Positions 1 through 11,100 of a DNA stretch of 64,000 nucleotides are shown piece after piece (position 1 is the stretch's first letter; each line of letters starts with the position of its first letter). The notes beneath the pieces are model-generated. The model ran no database searches. It was not told the DNA's origin and saw only the letters and a program-made list of their open reading frames with translations. Origin of the DNA: Bacteroides faecichinchillae JCM 17102 (lineage in GTDB: Bacteria; Bacteroidota; Bacteroidia; Bacteroidales; Bacteroidaceae); contig NZ_BAKK01000025.1 of the NCBI RefSeq assembly GCF_000614145.1, positions 1-64,000 of the forward strand, written 5' to 3'. The translations under genes and the position numbers were made by a program.

Positions 1-28
1 GTAGCTGAATAAAAGAGATAAATAAAAT

Positions 29-2791
29 CTACTCTTTAACCAAAAACCGGTAATTACCTTGCCCCACCTTTACTTTACAATAATTATTTTCAATACCCAG
101 CACTTCAATACCAGAACGTGAAGCTAATGTCTTTCCACTCTCTGTTATTTTAGGATCAGAATGATACACAGGTATATAAATCGTCGCTTCACTTCCGACA
201 GGTATAGAAACATTTAATTCTAAAGAACCAATATTCTGTCGAACTTCTGACACCAGTTTACCATAGGGGGTCATATTTGAATAATAGACTTCCGACAATT
301 TCTGAGGTAATGCAGGTTTTATGATAACACGTTTATATCCAGGTGCATTCTCATCTACTTTTACTCCTGCAAGAGTCCGATAAAACCAGGTTAATCCTCC
401 ACCAAACATTGGATGATTATGTGAGTCTTTACCATTCCATTGTTCCCAAGTAGTAGTAGCTCCCTGCTTAATCCAATAACCGTAACTAGGAAAATCAGAT
501 TGATTCATAACCTCATAAGCCACATCATTCAACCCATTTGCAGCCAAAATTTCAAAAAAGAACTGAGTACCAAAAATTCCCGTATTCAAATGATTCTTAT
601 ATTTTTCTACTACCTCCTGACGCAAAGTCGCTACAACATCTTTATATGATTCTTCCGGAACTCCCATCACCAAAGCGAAAATATTACTACCATAATCACC
701 ATACGTTTTCTTTTCTCTATCATAAAATTTACGATGAAAAGCTCCTTTGACTCGTTCTGCTAACTCTGAATAATATCTAAAATCAGTAACGTTACCTATA
801 GCCTCAGCAGCTTTTGCCGTATAATCAGCACAACGCCATAGATAAAATGTATGCACCAATTCTTCCAAAGGGATAGCAAATGCAGGTGCCCAGTCACCTA
901 AGTTCAGCCAATAATTTGGTTCTTTCGAGTTACAGTTGGTGCTCTTAGCTAACATTGTTCCATCAGCAGTAAGCCATGTCAACATATAACGCACTTGTTC
1001 TTTCATCGCCCAATAATTGGCTTCTAACATACGCCTATCTCCATAATGAAGATAAAACTCCCAAGGCATAATATTCATAGCTGCTCCCCACGGAACGCCC
1101 CCACCACAACCAGGTTGCCATGGTGCTCCATTGGGTACATACCCTGTTTCGATATTTTGCACGTCCCTTATATCACGAATCCACTTCTGATAAAACGCAG
1201 CAGCATTGAAGTTATGCATTACCGTAACACACGCCACTTGTCCGTCTCCTGTATAAGCAGAACGTTCCCGATGCGGACAATCACTGGCTACACCTCCATG
1301 CATATTATCTAATTGACTACGTTGCCATATTTCATTAATCTGGTTAAACAGCGAATTGGACGTTTTGAATTCTGACGAAATTTTCACATCCGTATTTACA
1401 GCCTCAGCAATTACATTCTTTGCAGACAGATCAGAAAGACCACTTATAATAGCTTTACTAAAAACATACCAAGTAAACCGGGGAGCATAAGACTCCTTCC
1501 CTTCACCTTTTAAAATATACTGTTGAATCCCCAACGGAGATTCACAAATATATTTAACATTTAAAGTATCTCCCTTTTGTCCCCTAATATCCTTAAAATG
1601 TATCCATCCAGATATCTCTTTACCAAAGTCAACTTCATAGACTGAAGCTTCCAATTTTTTAAAAGAAATCGGCCGAAGAGCTTCTATAATCTTATCTGTA
1701 GGAGCAGTATGGGCAGTTAGCATTCCAATCGGAGCCTGGCGCAATACTGCATAATTCCACGTTGAATCATCACATTTTGCGGTTGCCCAATCTTCCACTT
1801 CCGCATTTGCATCGTAAATTTCCCCATCAAATACCCCATCCATTATGATAGGAGATTCTTTTACTTTCCACGTCTCATCCGAAGCTATAATATCTTTACT
1901 TCCATCCTTATAAGTCACTTCTATCTGACAAAGAAAACGGGGTGAACCGAACGGACATACCCAATGACTCACGCAATCATAAAATCCATTCCCGACAATA
2001 GCTCCCGCTACATTTTCTTTTTCCTGCAACAAACCAGTAATATCATACGCTAAATACATCACCCGATAATTACGGAAACGATTGTCAATAGCAATATTTG
2101 CATATTTAAGATCATCCCGAACCGTATAATTGGTAAAGTTCGGTACAAGATAATCATCTCCTACCCTTTCACCATTTATATAAAGTTCAAAATATCCCAG
2201 TCCAGTGACAAAAACTTTTGCCGAAACAATATCCTCCTTCACATTAAATAGTTTCCGAAAAAGTGGGGATGGATAAGAGGGATACACAGTTGAGTTAGGT
2301 TTAAGCGTCTTCTTAGGTGCCTCGCCTTGCCAGGGTACACCAATCCATTTTGCTTTCCATTCGTCAGCAGACAAAAGTCCCATGCCCCAATAAGCAGGCT
2401 CACTCCAAGCAGACGCCTCTTCTTGTCGGTTCCAAGTCATGACACGCCACCAATAATCCTTTGCAGATTGTAATTGTTGTCCTTCATAAGGAATCAAATA
2501 CGAATCTGAAGAACTTCTTTTTCCACTATCCCAAACGTCAAACTCACCATTCAATAATTTATCTTTTGAAGAAGCGACCACAATGCGATAAGCTTTCTGA
2601 ACTTCACCGCGGATCTGTTTTGAAGTAACTTCATTGATCCACGACAAACGAGGAGACGGAACATCGACTACAGCCGGGTTCTCCATATATTCACAGGTCA
2701 GTGAAACTGGTTTTAGTTTGGCATATCCCACTGACACAGCAAACAATGCACAAAACAAATACAAAATTCTCATTGAGTTCAAATTCTTCAT
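29..2791 (-). CDS. Secreted GH78 alpha-L-rhamnosidase
   Basis: This 920-residue protein should hydrolyse terminal alpha-L-rhamnose from plant or microbial glycans in the periplasm or at the cell surface. It has an N-terminal signal peptide (hydrophobic stretch at residues 8-23), beta-sandwich domains up to about residue 480, an (alpha/alpha)6 barrel at about 490-820 and a C-terminal beta domain. The GH78 signature CPHRERSAYTGDG places the presumed acid Glu near residue 509. The WEQWNG motif places the presumed base Glu near residue 783. Length is normal for the family and no frame break is visible. No SusC/SusD pair or sensor lies beside it on the right; what precedes it on the left is outside the window. 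Family assignment is firm; the exact substrate is not. Confidence 0.93.
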   Translation of the reverse strand: MKNLNSMRILYLFCALFAVSVGYAKLKPVSLTCEYMENPAVVDVPSPRLSWINEVTSKQIRGEVQKAYRIVVASSKDKLLNGEFDVWDSGKRSSSDSYLIPYEGQQLQSAKDYWWRVMTWNRQEEASAWSEPAYWGMGLLSADEWKAKWIGVPWQGEAPKKTLKPNSTVYPSYPSPLFRKLFNVKEDIVSAKVFVTGLGYFELYINGERVGDDYLVPNFTNYTVRDDLKYANIAIDNRFRNYRVMYLAYDITGLLQEKENVAGAIVGNGFYDCVSHWVCPFGSPRFLCQIEVTYKDGSKDIIASDETWKVKESPIIMDGVFDGEIYDANAEVEDWATAKCDDSTWNYAVLRQAPIGMLTAHTAPTDKIIEALRPISFKKLEASVYEVDFGKEISGWIHFKDIRGQKGDTLNVKYICESPLGIQQYILKGEGKESYAPRFTWYVFSKAIISGLSDLSAKNVIAEAVNTDVKISSEFKTSNSLFNQINEIWQRSQLDNMHGGVASDCPHRERSAYTGDGQVACVTVMHNFNAAAFYQKWIRDIRDVQNIETGYVPNGAPWQPGCGGGVPWGAAMNIMPWEFYLHYGDRRMLEANYWAMKEQVRYMLTWLTADGTMLAKSTNCNSKEPNYWLNLGDWAPAFAIPLEELVHTFYLWRCADYTAKAAEAIGNVTDFRYYSELAERVKGAFHRKFYDREKKTYGDYGSNIFALVMGVPEESYKDVVATLRQEVVEKYKNHLNTGIFGTQFFFEILAANGLNDVAYEVMNQSDFPSYGYWIKQGATTTWEQWNGKDSHNHPMFGGGLTWFYRTLAGVKVDENAPGYKRVIIKPALPQKLSEVYYSNMTPYGKLVSEVRQNIGSLELNVSIPVGSEATIYIPVYHSDPKITESGKTLASRSGIEVLGIENNYCKVKVGQGNYRFLVKE

Positions 2792-2832
2792 GGTATTAAG
2801 ATCGGTTATTTTAAGGCGTGTATTCTTTTCTA

Positions 2833-3873
2833 CTATTTTTCTTTTCTATGCTTCACACGTTTAAGTAAGATTTGATCAATCTCAGCCAACTCATCAAACG
2901 TAAATTCCAAATTATCTAAAGCATGTAGATTATCGTCTAATTGCTTCACAGAACTTGCTCCTACAATTACTGACGTTATCCGTTTATCTTTAAGTGTCCA
3001 TGCCAATGCCATCTCCGCCAACGTTTGACCACGACGATGAGCGACTTCATTCAGTTGCCGGATAATCTCCACTTTTTCAGGAGTTACCTGTGAGCTTTGT
3101 AAAAATCCGGTAGGACGTGCAGCACGTGAATTTTCCGGAATCCCATTCAAATATTTATCTGTCAATAGTCCCTGAGCCAAAGGAGAGAATGCAATAAAAC
3201 CAGAACCATTCTTTGCTGCCAGACTAAGATTTTCTTTCTCAACCGTACGATCAAACATATTATAACGATATTGACTAATGAGACAAGGCACACCTGCATC
3301 TGACAGCATTTCGTAAACTAAATATGCTTTCTCAGGAGGATATTTAGATATTCCGACGTACAAGGCTTTTCCTCTTTCTACAATGTCAATTAGTGCTTGA
3401 ACTGTCTCCCTGATAGGAGTGACCTCATCATAACGATGAGTATAAAATATATCAAAATACTCTAAACCAGTACGACGAAGGCTTTGGTCAATACTTGCCA
3501 TCAGATTTTTTCGTGAACTATTTCCACCATAAGGCCCTGCCCACATTTCATGACCAGCTTTAGAAGAGATAATCATTTCATCCCGATAGCCCTGAAAGTT
3601 TTCTTTCAGAATCCGACCGAAGTTTATTTCTGCACTTCCAGGAACAGGACCATAATTATTTGCCAAATCAAAGTGTGTAATACCATGATCGAAAGCATAT
3701 TTAATTATATCTGTTGCTACATCAAAGTCGTCCACACTACCAAAATTATGCCACAATCCCAAAGAAATCACAGGCAACTGCAAGCCGCTCTTACCACAGT
3801 ATTTATATTGCATCCCATCATAACGATTGGATGCCGGCTGATAATTTACAGAATCATTCATATGATTACTCAT
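2833..3873 (-). CDS. Aldo/keto reductase (YghZ/Tas-like)
   Basis: A cytoplasmic NADPH-dependent aldo/keto reductase of about 346 residues, similar to the L-glyceraldehyde-3-phosphate reductase and Kv-beta-like branch. The catalytic tetrad is visible: Asp and Tyr in FDLANNYGPVPGS, Lys in IISSKAG and His in FYTHRYD. The cofactor-binding end (SVIVGASSVKQLDDN) is intact. The frame is open further upstream to 3936, but the extra residues look unlike the family, so the ATG at 3873 is preferred. It lies 41 bp upstream of the rhamnosidase in the same direction and may be co-transcribed, perhaps acting on a released sugar. That link is inference. Confidence 0.88.
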   Translation of the reverse strand: MSNHMNDSVNYQPASNRYDGMQYKYCGKSGLQLPVISLGLWHNFGSVDDFDVATDIIKYAFDHGITHFDLANNYGPVPGSAEINFGRILKENFQGYRDEMIISSKAGHEMWAGPYGGNSSRKNLMASIDQSLRRTGLEYFDIFYTHRYDEVTPIRETVQALIDIVERGKALYVGISKYPPEKAYLVYEMLSDAGVPCLISQYRYNMFDRTVEKENLSLAAKNGSGFIAFSPLAQGLLTDKYLNGIPENSRAARPTGFLQSSQVTPEKVEIIRQLNEVAHRRGQTLAEMALAWTLKDKRITSVIVGASSVKQLDDNLHALDNLEFTFDELAEIDQILLKRVKHRKEK

Positions 3874-3987
3874 TTTAACTTTGTAATTTACAAAGAAAAG
3901 ATTTTTTTTTTCAATAAACTTCCAATTGCCCGACATTTGTTCGCCTATAATGTAATTTATATATATAAACGTCTAAATGAGAAAGTA

Positions 3988-5480
3988 TCAGAACTGGAAA
4001 TAAATGAATGGCTGAATTTCCGTACTTTTCATTTGAATCACGAGATAAATCAATGCTACCATCAACAATGCCTTTCCTAAGAACGGTAGACGGATAACTC
4101 CACGACAAAGTGCATTTTCCCAACGGTCGGGCGCAAAATGGAGTAAAAAACCGAGTAACATCAAGCAAATACGCGCCAGTATCCCTCCAACAATTGTGGA
4201 AAAAGTTGCGGATTGAAAGCCATAAATATTTGCTTCAACATATCTATCGAATTATCAAAATCGGCATTACGGAAGAAAATCCAGCAGAAACAAACAAAAT
4301 TAAAAGTGATTATGACTCCGAATACACGCCTCCAGCCATGACTCCCCTCTCCTTTCTTACGTCCAGTAAAAGTTATCCACATTTTATGTACAGCCAAAGC
4401 AATGCCATGGAAAGTTCCCCAAAGCATAAAGTTCCAAGAAGCTCCATGCCAAAGACCACCCAAAAACATGGTAATAATCAGATTTAAATATTGACGGAAC
4501 TTTCCTTTCCGGTTTCCTCCTAAAGATATATATAGGTAATCGCGCAACCAACTGGACAAAGAAATATGCCAACGACGCCAAAATTCGGTGATAGAAGCAG
4601 ATTTATATGGAGAATTAAAGTTTAAATTGAAATGAAATCCTAATAACAAAGCTATACCGATAGCCATATCACTATAACCAGAAAAGTCGCAATATATCTG
4701 TAAAGCATACCCGTATACTCCCATCAGATTTTCCACACCCGAATAAAGCGTGGGATTATCAAAAATTCGTTCTACAAAATTGATACTGATATAATCGGAG
4801 ATCACTGTTTTTTTGAACAGACCGGATGCTATAAGGAAAATACCTCGTCCAAACATTTCCTGCGAAACAAAAAGCGGTTTTCGGATTTGAGGAATAAAAT
4901 CACGAGCACGCACAATCGGTCCGGCTACCAATTGCGGAAAAAAGGATACATAGAAAGCATAATCCAGCAAATTTCTCAACGGTTTTATCTCCCGGCGATA
5001 AACATCAATGGTATAGCTTAATGATTGGAAGGTAAAGAAAGAAATCCCCACCGGCAAGAATATATCGAGCGTAGTAAATTCGCCCCCCATCAAGGAAGCA
5101 ATAGCCCCTCCCAAAAAGTTCGTATATTTAAAATAAACGAGAAGACCCAGATTAATACATAGACTCAACGTCACCAGCCCTTTACGTTTCCAACGTCCCA
5201 CTGTATGATCCATCCATTGCGCTAAAAGAAAATCGCAGACTGTTACAATAGCAAGTAAAAAGAAGTATGTGCCACTGCTTTTATAATAAAAGTAATAGGA
5301 AAAAAGAGTAACAAACAGGATACGGGCCGTATTCTTTCGTTGCAACAACACATATACTATCATAAAAGCAGTAAACAACCAGAGGAAGATACCACTACTG
5401 AATATCATTGGTGCTTGTGGATCATAAGTCAGCACCTCTTTGAGACGGCTGAAATCTATATCAACGGGTAACATAGTCAT
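3988..5480 (-). CDS. MBOAT O-acyltransferase (AlgI/DltB-like), one frame break
   Basis: A multi-pass membrane-bound O-acyltransferase of about 497 residues, expected to move an acyl (usually acetyl) group across the inner membrane for transfer to a polysaccharide or other envelope glycan. The MBOAT core is clear: TEFWRRWHISLSSWLRDY and the active-site His in LGGLWHGASWNF. The frame breaks near 4191, where one G is missing from a GG pair. After the break the other frame continues with IVGGILARICLMLLGFLL and ends FIYFQF at 3988. Reading through gives a normal family length. It overlaps the SGNH gene upstream by about 20 bp, so the two are translationally coupled. The break is more likely a sequencing error than a true mutation. 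Confidence 0.88.
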
Positions 5481-6375
5481 TATAAGCTTGAATTAAGGCT
5501 TGATATAATAGATTCCCCTGTAGAACATATCCTTCGGGTAAATAATGTACATGATCGGGACGCATCAGTTGTGCCTCCGTCCAATTAAGACAAGCGCGTT
5601 CACGCCCACCTACGACATCATACATATCCCACACTAATAAGTGATGGTCTTTAGCATAACGGCGAATTGTTTCTGTTGCTGTCGCTGTACGAGGGTTTAT
5701 TGAATATGTACGTTTTCTCCGACGCTGACGAAAACTTTCGTAAGAACCGGGAGGAGTAGTCAGTAATATAGGAACCTCGGGAAGCCTGTCACGCAACAAT
5801 TTAATAAGTTCATCCATCTGATTATAATGTACATTAGCGTTGTAACGCCGACTATGGCTTTCATTTGTCCCGAAAGAAAGAATCAACAGTTCGGGCTTCA
5901 GTGCAACAATATCAGCAATGCGGTCAGGATGAGTAAATGTCAGACATGTAGCTCCATTTACTCCCATATCTGTATAGGAAATAGCCCCAAAGGCTTCTTT
6001 CAGCAGTGTACCCGTAGTCTGCGGATAAATATGACCGCGAACATGGCTATCACCAATATGAACAATGCGCACTGTGTCTTCTGAGATCCCAGCATGTACT
6101 TGTCGGAGACGTTCAAAGATAGGAATAAACAAAGCAATACTATCAATAACTTCATTCCGTCCGGTCTTTTTGAAAGCCGAAGGGAAAAAAAGTTGTGGCA
6201 GAGAAATGGTATCGGCCATCCAAGTCATTTCCCGCATTGGCTTCACTGTCTTCAAAGATTTTGTTAAGGAAGGACGGGCAGGCATTTGATCTTGAGCTAT
6301 AACCTTCGACAGAAATCCGGAAACAGTTATACATATAATCAAAAAACAGACAAACAACCGGTTACTCTTTCTCAT
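5461..6375 (-). CDS. Secreted SGNH/GDSL-family protein of the MBOAT cassette
   Basis: A 304-residue exported SGNH-fold protein. The start at 6375 gives a clean signal peptide (MRKSNRLFVCFLIICITVSG) and only a 14-bp overlap with the gene before it; a longer frame to 6408 would bury the signal. Block I is VHIGDSHVRGH (nucleophile Ser), block III is LSFGTNES and block V is DHVHYLPEGY (Asp and His), so the catalytic set is complete. Proteins of this fold next to MBOAT genes act in alginate, cellulose or teichoic-acid acetylation as the periplasmic acetyltransferase or esterase partner. I infer that role here; the substrate is unknown. Confidence 0.85.
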   Translation of the reverse strand: MRKSNRLFVCFLIICITVSGFLSKVIAQDQMPARPSLTKSLKTVKPMREMTWMADTISLPQLFFPSAFKKTGRNEVIDSIALFIPIFERLRQVHAGISEDTVRIVHIGDSHVRGHIYPQTTGTLLKEAFGAISYTDMGVNGATCLTFTHPDRIADIVALKPELLILSFGTNESHSRRYNANVHYNQMDELIKLLRDRLPEVPILLTTPPGSYESFRQRRRKRTYSINPRTATATETIRRYAKDHHLLVWDMYDVVGGRERACLNWTEAQLMRPDHVHYLPEGYVLQGNLLYQALIQAYNDYVTR

Positions 6376-7753
6376 AAGAACGCCTCCTGTCGTACTGTTC
6401 CTTTCCATATATCAACGTCTCATACAATAGCTTTGCCAAATGTTTGCCACCCCGGAAATTTATATGTGTATAATCATAATTTGCCATAGCAGGTTTGGCA
6501 TTTACCATTTTAACCATACTTCCATCGCCTCCCATTGCCTCAAACATATTCCAAAAAGCAATACTACTTTCCGCTGCTATACTCTGTTGATAACGGATCA
6601 GATTCTTGACTCCCGGCATTGTACGTAGATCTCCATTCTCATTTTTAGATTCGCGATCACCAATACTCAACAATAACACTCCGGCTTGAGGGAAATTCTT
6701 CTTTATATGCTCGATAGAAGTAAGCAATCCTTTCTTATAATTATCATAATTACGTCCATATTCCGTAGCTACATTCAATCCGTATTCCAAAATAACCAAG
6801 TCGTAAGGTCGCTGATGATTGAATTGCCTCATCATCTCTGCCGGTATTCCTCGGAGAGAAAGTCCAGAACTTCCACGCAAAGAGAAATTATCCAGAATGA
6901 TTCCTTTCTTACCATCCATTGCCACGCCATAAAAAAGAGTGGAATCCGCCTCATTCACTGTCCATCGTACCGAACCGATACGCCCATCCAAATACATCTG
7001 TTGCAATTTATTAGAGGGAGTGAATGAATGAGTCTGTTCTGCCCCCCGATTGACACTAACGGAAAGTCGCATATCTCCTTTATTATAGAAGAAAATAGAT
7101 GTTCGCTGACAAGTATCAAGTAAAGAGGCATATTTGCTTTGTCCATGCAGTTCAACGTAAGCTCCTTTCCTAGGAATAAAATAGTGTCCGGATACTCCTT
7201 GCTTTTTCCTATCAAAAGAAATAGTATCGGTTACTGCATGGCTCGACCATCCTCCGAAAGTTTGTCGTACCGTAGGCCGATACCCATTCGTAATTGATGT
7301 GATTGTCACAAAACCTACTCCGCACCCACCAAAGCGTTTTTGAAGCATTTCACGTAAGTCAGCAGTAAAAATATCCGCTTCTATAAAAGAATCGCCAAAT
7401 ACAGCGATACGTACCATATTATCTTCGGAACCATTGGCATTAGTAGAAGAAACACGGTCAAGTGCTTCATAGAAAGGGGTCATACCTCGGCTGGTGGAAT
7501 CACTATAATCCTCAATACAAGTCAGACCCGTCCGGCAAGTATCCACAAAAGCAGGTTTTACTACAGGTGGAAGAACGATACTATCTGAATCGGCAACCAC
7601 TTCTTCCGGTTCCGGATAGCGCAAGTCTCCTAAAAGATCGACACGCCTCATAGTATGACCGGCAATTGATATTACCGGTAACCAATGTAATCCTATCAGA
7701 ATGATAAATACAAGCAAAGTTAGCCAGAGCGAATATTTCAGATAATTTTTCAT
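6362..7753 (-). CDS. Second SGNH-family envelope protein of the MBOAT cassette
   Basis: A 463-residue protein with one N-terminal membrane segment (residues about 8-32) and a large periplasmic part. The SGNH motifs are present: AVFGDSFIEADIF (Ser nucleophile), EYGLNVA (a block III-like Gly-x-Asn) and YDYTHINFRGG (Asp and His). It overlaps the next SGNH gene by about 14 bp, and that one overlaps the MBOAT gene, which makes a tight three-gene unit. The two SGNH proteins differ in sequence and length, so they probably have separate roles, for example acetyl transfer and carrier or esterase. This is inference from the arrangement. Confidence 0.82.
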   Translation of the reverse strand: MKNYLKYSLWLTLLVFIILIGLHWLPVISIAGHTMRRVDLLGDLRYPEPEEVVADSDSIVLPPVVKPAFVDTCRTGLTCIEDYSDSTSRGMTPFYEALDRVSSTNANGSEDNMVRIAVFGDSFIEADIFTADLREMLQKRFGGCGVGFVTITSITNGYRPTVRQTFGGWSSHAVTDTISFDRKKQGVSGHYFIPRKGAYVELHGQSKYASLLDTCQRTSIFFYNKGDMRLSVSVNRGAEQTHSFTPSNKLQQMYLDGRIGSVRWTVNEADSTLFYGVAMDGKKGIILDNFSLRGSSGLSLRGIPAEMMRQFNHQRPYDLVILEYGLNVATEYGRNYDNYKKGLLTSIEHIKKNFPQAGVLLLSIGDRESKNENGDLRTMPGVKNLIRYQQSIAAESSIAFWNMFEAMGGDGSMVKMVNAKPAMANYDYTHINFRGGKHLAKLLYETLIYGKEQYDRRRSYEKE

Positions 7754-7787
7754 AATCTACCTTACGTTCAAATTTTTGAAACGACTG

Positions 7788-7795
7788 CAAAGATA
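7788..7795 (-). promoter_or_regulatory. Possible -7 element for the SGNH/MBOAT cassette
   Basis: On the minus strand this reads TATCTTTG, a match to the Bacteroides TAnnTTTG element, 35 bp before the ATG at 7753. No TTTG sits at the usual 19-21 bp upstream, so support is partial. Confidence 0.35.
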
Positions 7796-7812
7796 GACAA
7801 AAGCGACAAAAA

Positions 7813-7851
7813 GAAAGGAGAATCTACATTATTTAATGCGATTCTCCTTTC
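7813..7851 (-). terminator. Terminator of the RND efflux operon
   Basis: GAAAGGAGAATC (7813-7824) pairs perfectly with GATTCTCCTTTC (7840-7851). On the minus strand the hairpin is followed by TTTTTG, 26 bp past the stop of the last operon gene. It separates the efflux operon from the acylation cassette. Confidence 0.75.
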
Positions 7852-7876
7852 CATTTATTTATTCACTGTATGGGTG

Positions 7877-8170
7877 TCAGATCGTTCGTTCAATATTCCA
7901 AACAAAAGCTCGTAAACCTAATTGCTCGGTTTCTAGGTCCATCTTATGCAATGTATCCAATAATGGATCGACTTTATTATCATCAACTACTGTAAGGATT
8001 GCCGAACACATACTTGGCCATGCATGGCTACCAAAATGCGGATCACCAGTCTTCGAGCCACGCCCCTGAACCTTCTCCAAATAGCTGAAGCCACGACAAT
8101 TCAAGCGATCTAGCAATGCAATAATACGTTCAAAATAGGCCTGATCGAATGTTATTAATACTGATTTCAT
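7877..8170 (-). CDS. Small PII-like transporter-associated protein (PG0541-like)
   Basis: A 97-residue soluble protein encoded 12 bp after the RND pump gene, as the last gene of the operon. The pattern resembles the PII fold: strand VLITF, a helix (YFERIIALLDRL), a strand, a glycine-rich loop QGRGSKTGDPHFGSH where PII has its T-loop, then strand SAILTVV, helix KVDPLLDTLHKM and strand LRAFVWNIERTI. I recall a Bacteroidota family named after PG0541 described as transporter-associated that fits. Function is unknown; a regulatory partner of the pump that senses a ligand is a reasonable inference. No catalytic residues are apparent. Confidence 0.75.
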   Translation of the reverse strand: MKSVLITFDQAYFERIIALLDRLNCRGFSYLEKVQGRGSKTGDPHFGSHAWPSMCSAILTVVDDNKVDPLLDTLHKMDLETEQLGLRAFVWNIERTI

Positions 8171-8182
8171 ATTTCTTTTCTA

Positions 8183-11100
8183 TTATTTCTTAATATAGTC
8201 ACTTTTATTTTCCCGGAAGTAAAGATCCAGTTCACGCTGACGGCGTAACTTGCGACGTTGGTTCTTGATTCCTGTACCGGCAAATACACAATATAGTGTC
8301 GGAATCAGAATCAATGTCAATATGGTTGATACGCTCAAACCGCCAATTACGGCAATCGCCATTGGGCTCCACATTTCCGAACCTTGACCTCCACCGATAG
8401 CCATCGGAATCATACCGAGTACGGTAGTAGCAGTAGTCATTAATACCGGACGAAGACGACTCTTACCAGCCGTTACTACAGAATTCATGACTGTCAAACC
8501 ACGTTCACGACAAAGAATGATATAGTCAATAAGCACAATACCGTTTTTCACCACAATACCGATCAACATAATTCCTCCCAACAAACTCATGACGCTCAAT
8601 GTACTTTTTGTGAAAAACAATGCCATCAAAACGCCACTAAATGCAAACGGTAGAGAGAACATAATGATGAACGGATAAGTTAATGATTCGAACTGTGCCG
8701 CCATTACAATAAATACGAGGACAACAATCAAAACGGCAAGAGTTCCCAAATCACGAAACGAATCTTGCTGATCTTCGTACGAACCGGCCACCTGAATAGA
8801 AATTTCACCGGGGATATCCATTTTATTGATAATAGCATTACCTTCATTTACTATATTACCCAATGCTTCTTTACCGGAAATAACAGCAGATACAGTTACA
8901 ATACGTTCACGGTCTTTACGTTCAATAGTAGGAGGGGCAAAACGCTCAACTACTTTACCCACATCTTTCACACGAACAGCTTCACCTTGACTGTTATAAA
9001 TCAGAATATTTTCAATACTTTCCAAGCTAGTACGATATTCTGGCGCGTAACGAACCTTAATGTCATACTCATCACCATCTTCACGATATTTCGAAGCCAC
9101 TGCACCATTTATCCGGTTACGCAAATAGTTACCGGCAGTAGCCAGGTTCAACCCATGCATAGCAAGTTTCTCCCGGTCAAAGTCTACCTGATACTCTGGC
9201 TGGTAGTCACTACGACTAATATTTACTTCCGATACACCTTTTAAAGCCTGCAATTCACGCTTCAAACGAGCTGCCACACTATCAGTGATCGCCATATCAT
9301 ATCCGTATACTTCAAAGTCAGCACTTGCCTGAGCAGACATACCTGTATTACTACCTCCCAAAATTACTTGTGCTTTACTGAATTCCGGATAAGCCTTCAG
9401 GTCTTCACGCATCTCGTCACAGACTTGCTCTAATGAAATATCACGATCTCCCGGGTCTACCAAACTGATATTAAAGGAAATAATATGTGAACCGTTGTCC
9501 TGCATAGAAGCCCAAGTATTGTCTGAGTCTGCCTGACCAACAGTATAGTTACATACTGTCATGACACCCTTATATTTCTCTAACCATTTCTGGGTCAGTT
9601 TTTGGGAAAGGTCTTGCGCTATTTCTTTTCGTGTACCAATCGGTAATTCCAGTTGTACAGCTATACGAGCATTATCCTGTGCCGGGAAGAACTCGGTACC
9701 AATACCTTTGGCACAAAGTAAACTAATAATAAAAAAAGCAATACAACCCACAATCACAACCGGACGATGACGTACTGCCCAGTTCAGCATCTTTGCATAC
9801 CATACGTCAAGCCTATCCAGAGTTTTCTCAATCGGAGTAAAGAAGAGTTTGAACATCTTTGATGGTTTCTTCTGCAAACGAAGTAACTGGGAACAAAGCA
9901 TCGGAGTCAGTGACAAAGCAGCTACGGTAGAAATAAACATAATAGCACACATCATCCACCCTAACTGCTTGAAGAGTACACCGGACATACCACTAACCAT
10001 TGTCAGCGGAAAGAATACAGCAATCATCGTCAATGTAGAAGCTATTACAGAGATAGCCACCTCATTCGTTCCATGTACGGCTGCTTGTTTCGGGTCCGAA
10101 CCACGTTCAATATGGGTCGTTACATTCTCAAGTACTACAATCGCATCATCCACCACCATACCAATTGCAATGGATAGTGATGATAAGGAAATGATATTAA
10201 TTGTATTTCCGGTAACTGCCAAATAAATGAAGGAGGCAATCAATGAGAGCGGAATGGTAATACAAATAATCAACGTCGCACGCCAACGTCCCAAGAAGAG
10301 GAACACAACGATCACAACAAAGAGCAACGCATAGACAACAGTTTCTGTCAAACTGTCAATTGTGTTCAAAATGTTGTCTGAGGTATCGACAATCACACCC
10401 AGCTTCACATCGCTCGGCAAACTCTTTTGTAGTTTCGGAAGTGCTTCTGCTACCTTCTTTGAAATTTCTACGGAGTTAGCACCTGACTGTTTCTGAACAA
10501 TAATCATGGCTCCCTTAACACCATTATTATATGTTTCCTGCGCACGCTCTTCTACAGTATCAACGATTCTGGCAACATCACGCAAGAATACATTAGCTCC
10601 GTTGTGTGTACCAACTACAACATCTTCCAGCTGCCGGGAATCGTCGAACTCACCTTCGACACGTAATGAGTACGTCTCACTACCAATGTCAAAGTTACCA
10701 CCCGGAATGTTCTTATTCTCAGCTCCAATAATCGAACTAATCGTTTCGATTGTCAGATTATAAGCTTCCAATTTATTCGGGTCACAATATACCTGTATCT
10801 CTCGTTGCGGTGCACCACTGATTGAAACGGTACCGACACCCGGAATACGTGCTAACGGATTGACTACACGGTCGTCCAATATTTTATAAAGAGCGGATTG
10901 ACTCTCATTGGCCTGTACTGAAAGCAGCACAATAGGAATCATATCTGTACTAAACTTGAAAATAATCGGATTCTCAACATCGTCAGGAAGTTGAGAGCTT
11001 ACCATATCCAACTTGTCGCGTACATCGTTTGTTAGTACATCAATATCATTACCAAACTCAAATTCCAACGTGATCAATGACATATTCTCGGAGGAACGAG

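Noticed and set aside
3911..4168. Separate small minus-strand gene after the MBOAT gene
   Set aside because: It is not the frame that continues the MBOAT protein, and the MBOAT C-terminus reads through this stretch once one missing G is restored.
10380..10760. Programmed frameshifting as the cause of the broken frames
   Set aside because: No slippery heptamers or downstream pseudoknots sit at the ten break points, and the breaks fall in genes known not to use frameshifting.
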